Made by a program: the position numbers and the translations under genes. A stretch of 21,939 nt of DNA from DATLYH01 sp035575035 (lineage in GTDB: Bacteria; Planctomycetota; Planctomycetia; Gemmatales; Gemmataceae), in contig DATLYH010000130.1 of NCBI GenBank assembly GCA_035575035.1, forward strand, positions 1 to 21,939, read 5' to 3'. Of the stretch, positions 15,501-21,939 are shown piece after piece. How positions within the stretch are numbered: the first letter of the stretch is position 1; the number at the start of each line of letters is the position of its first letter. The notes beneath the pieces were generated by a model. That model was not told the origin of the DNA and made no database searches. It was given only the letters and a program-made list of their open reading frames with translations.

Positions 15501-16418
15501 CTGCACCATCACCGCGACACTCTGGTTGACCGCCTTCGCGAGGACTATCAGATTGACCTGGCGGCGCTGTACCAGGAGACGTTTAACTGCGCGTCCCCCT
15601 CACCCCCAACCCCTCTCCCCCTACAGGGGGAGGGGGGAGAAATGCTTGCCCCCCTCGCCCCCTCGGAGGAGGGGGGCTCGTGGCTAAACGTGGACCCGGC
15701 GGCGGCCCAGGAAGAAATCGCCGAACTGCGCCGCAAGCTCGACCGGCTCGGCAGCGTCAACCTCGATGCCTTGCAAGAGCTGGCCGAGTTGGAGGCGCGG
15801 GCCGGCTCCCTCCACGCCCAGCTTGACGACCTGACCGCCGCCCAGCGCGCGCTGCAAGAGATCATCGCCCGCATCAACCAGGACAGCCGGCGGCTCTTCG
15901 CCGAAACCTTCGCCGCCATCCGCTCCCACTTCCATGAGTTGTTCCGCAAACTGTTCGGCGGCGGCATGGCCGACATTGTCCTGGAGGATGAGAACGACAT
16001 CCTGGAATGCGGCATCGAGATCGTGGCTCGGCCGCCCGGCAAGGAGCTGCGGAGCATCTCGTTGATGTCGGGCGGCGAGAAGACGCTGACGGCGGTGGCG
16101 CTGCTGCTGGCCATCTTCCGCAGCAAGCCGAGCCCGTTCTGCATCCTCGACGAGGTGGACGCCGCCCTCGACGAGGCTAACATCGGCCGCTTTACCGCGG
16201 TGCTGCGCGAGTTCCTCGACGAGTCGCAGTTCATCCTTATCACCCACTCAAAGAAGACAATGGCGGCCGCCGATGTGCTCTACGGCATCACCATGCAAGA
16301 GTCGGGCGTCTCCAAGCGCGTTGCCGTCCGCTTCGAGGACTGGCCCGATGACAGTGGCAAGCCGCCCAATGGGAGTAACGGCGTCGCAGCGGCACCCGAA
16401 GCCAGCAAATCGCATTAA
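12588..16418 (+). CDS. smc: Chromosome segregation ATPase SMC with repeat-derived insertions
   Basis: SMC dimers with ScpAB organise and condense the chromosome. The product has 1276 residues from ATG 12588, chosen because MLKRLELVGFKSFAEKT is the family's usual N-terminus; no good Shine-Dalgarno is seen, and an in-frame GTG at 12570 is the alternative. Walker A GPNGSGKS is at 30-37. The N-terminal coiled coil runs to about 500, the hinge covers about 510-695, and the C-terminal coil runs to about 1090. The ABC signature LMSGGEK is at 1159-1165 and the Walker B FCILDE at 1184-1189. Bacterial SMC is usually close to 1190 residues. The excess is explained by two low-complexity segments, about 586-625 in the hinge and 1002-1031 before the C-terminal head, both derived from G-rich repeats. 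The frame stays open throughout. No promoter was identified between the terminator at 12476 and the start. Confidence 0.95.
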   Translation: MLKRLELVGFKSFAEKTQFDFPPGLTAIVGPNGSGKSNLVDAVRWVLGEQSAKSLRGSEMADVIFNGSTSRRSYGMAEVTLTFDNRRRRLATDAEEVQITRRVYRNGEGEYLINQQPSRLRDIRQLFLGSGAGADAYCIIEQGRVDVLLQASTKERRTIFEEAAGISRFKARKTEALRKLERVDQDLQRLRDISDEVEKQLRSVKLQASKAQRYQEYRNRLRELRVALGLREYGQLADRLQAAIAALDQMRAGLDKQARQAEAQEAEVRRLEESLAALDQAVHEQEVRLADARQQIAAEETTLAHEGGLAADLEADLRQTQARLLEVSAHVAALAESAARAAAEFRAASADCQEQRQAAQRLEAELAAVERRLEELQRQAEADKEQHLEQMRQAARLQNDVVSYKAQVDNLRREHERLRLKTAQAAEHLASLDLELQQLAAAEESLQARLAAARQALAELRQERERLRQLTEAVQQRAADLRARRSGLASRIEVLEGLERSHEGLSTGVREVFALLSQPDPGPWRTVRGMVADLLTVRREYAPLIDLALGERAQSFLVRDPALLDEALRQRGQPFSGRVTFRPMTGVRGQGSESREQGGEPGEQASAVGGQEPLPRGGLPSAAHAALSNFPGVIAPAEQLVACDYPDLRHLPAELLRGTLIVRDLATARAIQEANGAGRPASYRFVTLQGELLEPDGTLTIGTHHAETGLLSRKSELRELRVQVDELDCLLLEAEGELSELREAAAALDARAGAAQNEIDVLTEQATDLRSRLLQRQQRREGLHEEVAVSRSEISGIEQEIADLEGAWQQARSQAEAAERQVQALQQRLREAEQEARAREQQRQQQQQECTAARVALAQVEARRAAAETRHRQLEADVEQRRQEQRQVEQHLAAVRARLQESQRVMLQASAALASRYLEKEAAERRLAELGSRRDQERWQRQQLLDQLQQARGTWRGLQEQVHARELEVNDLHHHRDTLVDRLREDYQIDLAALYQETFNCASPSPPTPLPLQGEGGEMLAPLAPSEEGGSWLNVDPAAAQEEIAELRRKLDRLGSVNLDALQELAELEARAGSLHAQLDDLTAAQRALQEIIARINQDSRRLFAETFAAIRSHFHELFRKLFGGGMADIVLEDENDILECGIEIVARPPGKELRSISLMSGGEKTLTAVALLLAIFRSKPSPFCILDEVDAALDEANIGRFTAVLREFLDESQFILITHSKKTMAAADVLYGITMQESGVSKRVAVRFEDWPDDSGKPPNGSNGVAAAPEASKSH
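14340..14400 (+). repeat. G-rich repeat tract inside the smc hinge coding region
   Basis: The sequence is built from GGGGTCA and GGGGGCA words followed by two AGAGAGC-type units and GGGAGG. It encodes a Gly/Arg/Gln/Glu-rich stretch from residue 586 onward (GVRGQGSESREQGGEPGEQ) that has no place in a normal SMC hinge. The same style of tract appears between genes in this window (8861-8895, 5663-5713). The right-hand limit of foreign sequence is uncertain and may extend to about 14460. Confidence 0.75.
15591..15680 (+). repeat. Double palindrome inserted in frame in smc
   Basis: Two G/C hairpins lie side by side. The first is at 15610-15637, with arms CCCCTCTCCCCC and GGGGGAGGGGGG around ACA. 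The second is at 15648-15677, with arms GCCCCCCTC and GAGGGGGGC. Together they encode 30 residues, 1002-1031, including SPSPPTPLPLQGEGG and PLAPSEEGGS. The length is a multiple of three and contains no stop in the coding frame. The words CCCCTCACCC and CTCTCCC are shared with the intergenic palindrome at 17576-17624, pointing to the same mobile or dispersed repeat family. Confidence 0.85.
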
Positions 16419-16440
16419 GCCCGCCTCTCCGCCGCCCTGA

Positions 16441-16470
16441 TTGACGGGAGCCGGAGCAGCACGGTACCAT
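16441..16470 (+). promoter_or_regulatory. Candidate promoter of the DUF1559 gene
   Basis: TTGACG (16441-16446) and TACCAT (16465-16470) are spaced by 18 bp in the 102-bp gap after smc, about 50 bp before the ATG at 16521. The -10 match is moderate, so this is tentative. Confidence 0.35.
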
Positions 16471-16520
16471 GTGCAGAGTAGATCCACCTCCCATCGTCAT
16501 CGAACCCATTGGAGGTCGTG

Positions 16521-17570
<1,050 letters not shown>

Positions 17571-17575
17571 TTGTT

Positions 17576-17624
17576 CCCCCTCACCCTCTCCCTCAGCTGG
17601 GAGAAAGGAGTAGGGGTGAGGGGG
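17576..17624. repeat. Nested G-rich palindrome after the DUF1559 gene
   Basis: CCCCCTCACCC (17576-17586) pairs perfectly over 11 bp with GGGTGAGGGGG (17614-17624). Inside it, CTCCC (17588-17592) pairs with GGGAG (17599-17603). It starts 6 bp after the DUF1559 stop. It may act as a transcript end or processing site. No U-run follows, and the same words recur in smc and before hslU, so a dispersed repeat is the better reading. Confidence 0.8.
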
Positions 17625-17752
17625 CGGGCGATGCACCACACGCCGGGGAGCTTCGAAGACTCCGGGATGGCCGCCGTGGGGTACCAGCTGACAGCCGATG
17701 CCACACGGCGGCCCGACGAAGGTACGGTTCGGGCACAATCAGGAGGACGGTT

Positions 17753-18169
17753 ATGCCGTCGGGGTTCCGAATCCGAGCGACGATCGCAGCCCTGTTGCTG
17801 GCCCATCTGGGGCTGATGGGGTCCGGTTGCAGTTCCGGCGACCGCCCGATCCCCATCCGGGGAAAGGTGACGTTCCGGGGCGAACCGGTGACGGAAGGGA
17901 CGGTCCAGTTCAACGACGAGAAGACCGGCCGCGGGACGGAGGTCGAGCTCGGGCCGGACGGGGCCTACCAGGCCGCCCTGCCGGCAGGCGAGTACAAGGT
18001 CATCGTCCTCCCGCCGCTGCGGATCGTGGAGTCGAAGAGCGGCCCGCCCGATCCTCAGTTCAAGAAGGTCAAGAACATCCCGGAGAAGTACCGCAGCACT
18101 GCGACCTCGGGGTTGTCGGCCACCGTCAGCGCGGACCAGACGGTTCACGATTTCGACTTGAAACCGTGA
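17753..18169 (+). CDS. Small lipoprotein, carboxypeptidase-regulatory-like fold
   Basis: The product has 138 residues from ATG 17753, with AGGAGG 6 bases upstream. A basic start and Leu/Ala-rich helix end at Cys26 in MGSGC, a slightly atypical lipobox with Gly at -3. The mature part follows the pattern of small planctomycete lipoproteins next to DUF1559 genes: IRGKVTFRGEPVTEGTVQF, then DGAYQAALPAGEYKVIVLPP, typical of carboxypeptidase-regulatory or transthyretin-like beta sandwiches. A tail with IPEKYRSTATSGLSATV follows. The role is unknown; a partner of the DUF1559 product is suggested by neighbourhood only. A 5-bp hairpin (18174-18186) lies after the stop, without a U-run. Confidence 0.88.
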   Translation: MPSGFRIRATIAALLLAHLGLMGSGCSSGDRPIPIRGKVTFRGEPVTEGTVQFNDEKTGRGTEVELGPDGAYQAALPAGEYKVIVLPPLRIVESKSGPPDPQFKKVKNIPEKYRSTATSGLSATVSADQTVHDFDLKP

Positions 18170-18279
18170 CGACGCCCTCTCAGGGCATCCATCCCTGGCA
18201 CCGCCCGCCGCTGGAGGCAAAAGGACAACCGACCAGTACCGCAGTCCCCGGCCCCGTCGTCATCCGCCTCAGTTTCTCC

Positions 18280-18308
18280 TTTACATCTCCGACACCCTCG
18301 GATAGGAT
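18280..18308 (+). promoter_or_regulatory. Candidate promoter of the moxR-DUF58-vWA operon
   Basis: TTTACA (18280-18285) is separated by 17 bp from TAGGAT (18303-18308). The start codon of the MoxR gene is 57 bp downstream of the -10. Both boxes deviate by one or two bases from consensus, and the spacing is ideal. Confidence 0.5.
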
Positions 18309-18364
18309 CGTCGGAACATGCTCCTATTCTGCCTCTGCCCAGTCCCTGATGGCCGAGTCCTGCG

Positions 18365-19384
18365 ATGTCAACCGAATCAACTCCCGCTGCCGACAACACG
18401 GTCCGTTTCATCCAGGAAGTCCGGGCGCGGATCGCGTCGGTGGTCGTCGGCCAGGATGTCGTGGTCGAACGGATGCTCATCGCCCTGTTCACCGGCGGGC
18501 ACCTTCTCCTGCAAGGCGTACCGGGGTTGGCCAAGACGCTGCTGGTGGCCGTGCTGTCCAAGACCATCGACCTGGCCTTTGCCCGCATCCAGTTCACCAT
18601 CGACCTGTTGCCGTCGGACATCCTCGGCTCCGAAGTCCTCGACCAGCGGACCGGCCAGTTCCGCGTCAACAAGGGGCCGGTCTTCACCAACCTCCTCCTG
18701 GCCGACGAGATCAACCGCGCCGCCCCCAAGGTGCAAAGCGCCCTGCTCGAAGCAATGCAGGAGCGCAAGGTGACCATCGGCAAGGAAACGTTCAAGCTGC
18801 CCGCCCCGTTTCTGGTGATCGCCACCCAGAACCCGGTCGAGCAGAGCGGCACCTTCGAGCTGCCGGAAGCCCAGCTCGACCGCTTCATGCTCTGCCACCG
18901 CCTCGACTACCCCACGCCGGCGGAGGAGCGCGAAATCCTGCGGCGGAACATGCGGCTGGGGGTGCGGCGTGAGGATCGCGGCGCTGTGGCCCGAACGGAG
19001 TTCGACATCCTCGATGACAAACCGGTCGGCTCGACCGCGGAGTTAGTGGCCGCGATGGAGGCGGTGCATCAGGTTTACGTCAGTGACACCTTCCTGGAGC
19101 ACGTGGTGGAGACGGTCGAGCGCACCCGCCGCCATCCGAGCATTGAGCTGGGGGCCAGTCCGCGGGCCGGCATCGCCCTGATCAAGGCGGCGCGGGCCCG
19201 GGCGCTGATCCACGGCCGCAACTACGTCATTCCCGACGATCTCTTCGCCCTGGCCGAGGATGTGTTTCTCCACCGCATGCGGCTGAACTATGAGGCCCTG
19301 GCCGACGGCCAAACGGGGGCCCAGGTGCTCCAGGAGATTCTGCACGATCTGGGGGCCGTGCGCTCCGACAAGAGGGCCGGCTGA
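18365..19384 (+). CDS. MoxR-family AAA+ ATPase
   Basis: MoxR ATPases are chaperone-like AAA+ proteins that usually work with vWA-domain partners to mature or activate other proteins. The product has 339 residues from ATG 18365; the ribosome binding site is weak. The P-loop GVPGLAKT is at 51-58, followed by the MoxR-typical QFTIDLLPSDILGSEV, Walker B with LLLADEINRAAPKVQSALLEAMQE, sensor region VIATQNPVEQSGTFELPEAQLDRF, and the late helical lid with SPRAGIALIKAARARAL. It opens a four-gene cluster on the same strand; the DUF58 gene begins 37 bp after its stop. Confidence 0.96.
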   Translation: MSTESTPAADNTVRFIQEVRARIASVVVGQDVVVERMLIALFTGGHLLLQGVPGLAKTLLVAVLSKTIDLAFARIQFTIDLLPSDILGSEVLDQRTGQFRVNKGPVFTNLLLADEINRAAPKVQSALLEAMQERKVTIGKETFKLPAPFLVIATQNPVEQSGTFELPEAQLDRFMLCHRLDYPTPAEEREILRRNMRLGVRREDRGAVARTEFDILDDKPVGSTAELVAAMEAVHQVYVSDTFLEHVVETVERTRRHPSIELGASPRAGIALIKAARARALIHGRNYVIPDDLFALAEDVFLHRMRLNYEALADGQTGAQVLQEILHDLGAVRSDKRAG

Positions 19385-19421
19385 ACAACGCCATGCCGCA
19401 AGCGGCAGGCGGGAGGTGTCC

Positions 19422-20282
19422 GTGGAAGGTTTCCTTGAAACCTGCGATCATCTCAACGCGCGGCAGTTCTTGATTGCCGTCAAGCGGCTCGCTGACAGCC
19501 TCAGCTACGGCACCGACCGCTCGCCGTTTCTGGGATCAGGGATCGAGTATGTGCAGTCGCGGCCGTACCAGTGGGGTGATCCGATCCGCGCCATCGACTG
19601 GCGCGTCACCGCCCGCACCGGCAAGATCCACGTCAAGGAGTACGAGGCGCCCAAACGGCTTCCCTGCTACCTGTTGCTGGACACGTCGGCGTCCATGACC
19701 ATCAGCTCGCAGCCGCGGAGCAAGTACGCCGTGGCGGTCCATATCGCCGGAGGGCTGGCGTTCGCCTGCCTGGACCGGATCAGCCCGGTCGGCATCGTCG
19801 GCGTCGGCGGCCGGGACCTCCGTGTTGACCCGAGCCTGTCGGCCGACCAGATCATGCAATGGTTGCACCGCCTGCGCCACTTCCGCTATGACGAGCCGAC
19901 AGCCATCGGCCGCCGTATCGCCGAGTTGGTCCCAACCCTGACAAGCCGGGCCCTGGTCATTGTGCTCAGCGATCTGCACGACCCGCAGGCACTGCCGGCG
20001 TTAAAACAGTTAGCCCAGCAGCACGACTGCGCCGTCCTCCACCTCCAGGACCCGGCGGAGCGCGGCCTGCGCGGCAGCGGCTTTCTCCATGCCCGCGAGG
20101 CGGAGACCGGACGCCCCTTTGTCACCCGGGGCCGACAGCGCTGGGTAGACCCGGAGGAAGTGGCGCGGCAAATGCGGCGGGCCGGCATCGATTATCTGCG
20201 GATCGAGACAGATCGGCCGTTCGTCCCACGGCTGCGGCACTTTTTCAAATCGCGCAACCTGCTCGGCCGAGGTGCGAGGTAG
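19422..20282 (+). CDS. DUF58 protein (vWA-like fold)
   Basis: The product has 286 residues from GTG 19422, with GGGAGG 5 bases upstream; an in-frame GTG two codons earlier overlaps that site and is less likely. The DUF58 core YQWGDPIRAIDWRVTARTGKIHVKEYE spans about 49-75. A metal-site-like DTSASM is at 87-92, as in vWA domains, and a VIVLSDLHD strand lies later. No membrane helix is seen, so the protein is probably cytoplasmic or associated through partners. DUF58 genes typically sit directly after moxR and before BatA-like vWA genes, as here. The molecular role is unproven; the complex is thought to be involved in envelope stress or protein maturation. Confidence 0.93.
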   Translation: MEGFLETCDHLNARQFLIAVKRLADSLSYGTDRSPFLGSGIEYVQSRPYQWGDPIRAIDWRVTARTGKIHVKEYEAPKRLPCYLLLDTSASMTISSQPRSKYAVAVHIAGGLAFACLDRISPVGIVGVGGRDLRVDPSLSADQIMQWLHRLRHFRYDEPTAIGRRIAELVPTLTSRALVIVLSDLHDPQALPALKQLAQQHDCAVLHLQDPAERGLRGSGFLHAREAETGRPFVTRGRQRWVDPEEVARQMRRAGIDYLRIETDRPFVPRLRHFFKSRNLLGRGAR

Positions 20283-20284
20283 CC

Positions 20285-21166
20285 ATGATCCGGCGAGATT
20301 TCCACCAGATCCGATCGGTTCGCCACGATGCGCCGCGGCGAACCGGGGATGTCGTGGTCGCGCTGACAATTGTTCTCGTGGGAACGGGGGCGCTGCGCGC
20401 GGAGGACCGGCGCAGCACGACGGTCGGCATGGCGGCCCGCATCGACCAGGTTGTTCTGCCCGGCCCCGAGCTGGAGGTCCGGCCGCTATCGGACCGGTCC
20501 CCCCTTGTCCTGCGCATCGCCGAGGTTTACCCGCACGGCACCGCCTTCCGCTACAGCTTCGTTTACTACGGCCTGGAGCCCGGGACGTTCGACCTGCGCG
20601 ATTACCTGCGGCGCAAGGATGGCTCCTCGACGGCCGACTTGCCGCCGCTCCGCGTGGAAATCCAATCGGTCCTGCCGCCCGGGCAGATCGAGCCCAACCC
20701 GCTTGCAATGCGGCCGTCGCCCGTCCTCGGCGGCTACCGGCTGCTGCTGGTCGGGGTCGGCATCCTTTGGGTAGCGGGGCTGCTGGCCATCCTGCTGGTT
20801 GGCCGGCGGAAGAAGCGGGACGCCGGCGCGGCGGCCCGGCCGTTGACGGTGGCCGACCGGCTGCGGCCGCTGGTCGAAAAGGCCCTGGCGGGCAAACTGA
20901 CGCCGAGTCAGCTGGCGGAGCTGGAGCGGGCCTTGCTGGCCTTCTGGCGTCGGCGGCTGCGCCTGGAGAACGCCCGGCCGGCCGAGGCCATGACGCTTTT
21001 GCGGGCGCATCAGGAGGCGGGCCCGCTTCTCGCGCAGCTGGAGGCCTGGCTCCATCGCCCGGGCACCGCCGCCCACGTGGACGTTGCCGCGCTGCTCCGA
21101 CCGTATCAGAACATTCCCCCCGAGGCAATCGACCTGGCGGAGGTTGAACCGGCGAGGCAACCATGA
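20285..21166 (+). CDS. Two-helix membrane protein in the MoxR/vWA operon
   Basis: The product has 293 residues from ATG 20285, 2 bp after the DUF58 stop, with GAGG upstream. A basic N-terminus and hydrophobic segment (about 22-38) suggest a signal peptide or anchor. An extracytoplasmic beta-rich part follows (about 40-148, with LEVRPLSDRSPLVLRI and TAFRYSFVYYGLEPG), then a membrane helix (151-173) with the basic stop RRKKR. A helical cytoplasmic domain of about 115 residues (LRPLVEKALAGKLTPSQLAELERALLAFWRRR) closes the protein. I do not recognise a named family. It occupies the place of BatD- or DUF4381-type accessory proteins in other MoxR operons. Its stop overlaps the next start (ATGA), so translation is probably coupled. 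Confidence 0.82.
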   Translation: MIRRDFHQIRSVRHDAPRRTGDVVVALTIVLVGTGALRAEDRRSTTVGMAARIDQVVLPGPELEVRPLSDRSPLVLRIAEVYPHGTAFRYSFVYYGLEPGTFDLRDYLRRKDGSSTADLPPLRVEIQSVLPPGQIEPNPLAMRPSPVLGGYRLLLVGVGILWVAGLLAILLVGRRKKRDAGAAARPLTVADRLRPLVEKALAGKLTPSQLAELERALLAFWRRRLRLENARPAEAMTLLRAHQEAGPLLAQLEAWLHRPGTAAHVDVAALLRPYQNIPPEAIDLAEVEPARQP

Positions 21167-21939
21167 ACTTTTTGTATCCGGGGGTGTTGTTGGCACTGTT
21201 GGTCCCGGCGGCCCTGCTCGTCTGGGTCTGGCGGGGCGAGCGCCGACGGTTGGTGCTGCCGTTCGACTATGGCCGGCCCGGCCGCGGCTTGGGCTGGCGC
21301 ATCATACTTGGCGTGGCTGAGTCGTTGCCGCCGCTGCTGCTGGCGGTCGTCATCGTGCTCCTGGCCGGGCCGCAGCAGCTCGGCGAGCCGAAGGAAAAAC
21401 GGGTGCTCACCAACATCGAACTGTGTCTGGATGTCTCCGGCAGCATGACCGCGCCGTTCGGTGACGGCACCCGCTATGACGCCGCCATGAAGGAGGCCGA
21501 GGCCTTTTGCAGTTATCGCAAGGGGGATGCCTTTGGCCTGACCTTCTTCGGCAACAATTACCTGCACTGGTGCCCGTTGACCTCGGATGTCTCCGCCATC
21601 AAGTGCTCCCCGCCGTTCATGCGGCCGGAGAACCTTCCGCCCGGCTTCGGCGGCACCGAGATCGGCAAGGCGCTGCGGGCTTGCCGCAAGGTGCTGGCCG
21701 AGCGCCAGGAGGGGGATCGCATGATCATCCTCATCAGCGACGGTGAGAGCTTCGACCTGCACGGCGGCAATGCCGAGGCCATCGCCCGCGAGCTGAAAAA
21801 CGACCACATCACCGTCTTCGCCGTCATCATCGGCATGGACCGGATTCAAGACGAGATCGTCACCATCACCGCCACGACCGGCGGCGAAGCGTTCCTGGCG
21901 GGCGATCCCGAGGCGCTGACGGCGGTGTTCCGGCGGATC
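21163..21939 (+). CDS. BatA-like vWA-domain membrane protein (3' end outside window)
   Basis: The visible part is 259 residues from ATG 21163, which overlaps the previous stop by 4 bp. An N-terminal membrane helix (about 5-23) and a second (about 46-69) flank a short basic loop with VLPFDYGRPGRG, the arrangement of BatA/aerotolerance-type proteins. The vWA domain has the metal site DVSGSM at 90-95, the threonine region GFGGTEIGKAL, and ISDGES as the late acidic motif, so metal binding looks intact. A third membrane helix, usual after the vWA domain in BatA, would lie beyond the window. In this operon it is the probable client or partner of the MoxR ATPase. Confidence 0.94.
   Translation, partial: MNFLYPGVLLALLVPAALLVWVWRGERRRLVLPFDYGRPGRGLGWRIILGVAESLPPLLLAVVIVLLAGPQQLGEPKEKRVLTNIELCLDVSGSMTAPFGDGTRYDAAMKEAEAFCSYRKGDAFGLTFFGNNYLHWCPLTSDVSAIKCSPPFMRPENLPPGFGGTEIGKALRACRKVLAERQEGDRMIILISDGESFDLHGGNAEAIARELKNDHITVFAVIIGMDRIQDEIVTITATTGGEAFLAGDPEALTAVFRRI

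Overview
The window reads as chromosomal DNA of a GC-rich planctomycete, most likely from the Gemmata group. This is inferred from content, not from a database search. The clues are a DUF1559 prepilin-like protein followed by a small carboxypeptidase-regulatory-like lipoprotein, a FlgI-like lipoprotein with HEAT-type repeats, and many small secreted proteins of planctomycete type. G-rich repeat words (GGGGTGA, GGGAGTA, GGGGTCA, and CGGAGCGTTAGCGACGGG) are scattered between genes and inside one gene. No tRNA, rRNA, CRISPR array, transposase or phage gene was seen.

Layout. 1-1149 (-) is rho, cut by the window edge, with a long leader to its right. 1844-2209 (+) and 2225-2548 (-) are two small convergent genes for exported proteins. 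2782-2932 is a five-unit, 30-bp tandem array that supplies the stop codon of the first of two adjacent TPM-domain membrane protein genes (2915-3787 and 3868-4917, both -). Divergent from these are hslV and hslU (5123-7063, +), the two subunits of an ATP-dependent protease. They converge on an alpha/beta-hydrolase-fold gene (7067-7795, -) whose nucleophile serine and acid residue are both replaced. Then come cysC (8196-8816, -), with a G-quadruplex-like heptamer repeat just upstream, and a proline-rich lipoprotein gene (8998-10035, -).

The right half is all on the + strand. A FlgI-like/HEAT lipoprotein gene (10471-12381) has a clear sigma70-type promoter and a strong intrinsic terminator. Next is smc (12588-16418), the chromosome condensation ATPase. 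Its reading frame has absorbed two repeat-derived segments, one in the hinge and one near the end of the C-terminal coiled coil. A DUF1559 gene (16521-17570), a palindromic repeat and a small lipoprotein gene (17753-18169) follow. A tightly packed operon then starts behind a candidate promoter: MoxR AAA+ ATPase, DUF58 protein, two-helix membrane protein and BatA-like vWA protein. The last gene is cut by the window edge.

Two observations deserve most attention. The first is the in-frame repeat-derived insertions in smc, which belong to the same family of G-rich palindromes seen between several other genes. The second is the hydrolase-fold protein without catalytic residues. Most large antisense reading frames over rho, hslVU, the FlgI-like gene and smc are codon-bias shadows and are not annotated.
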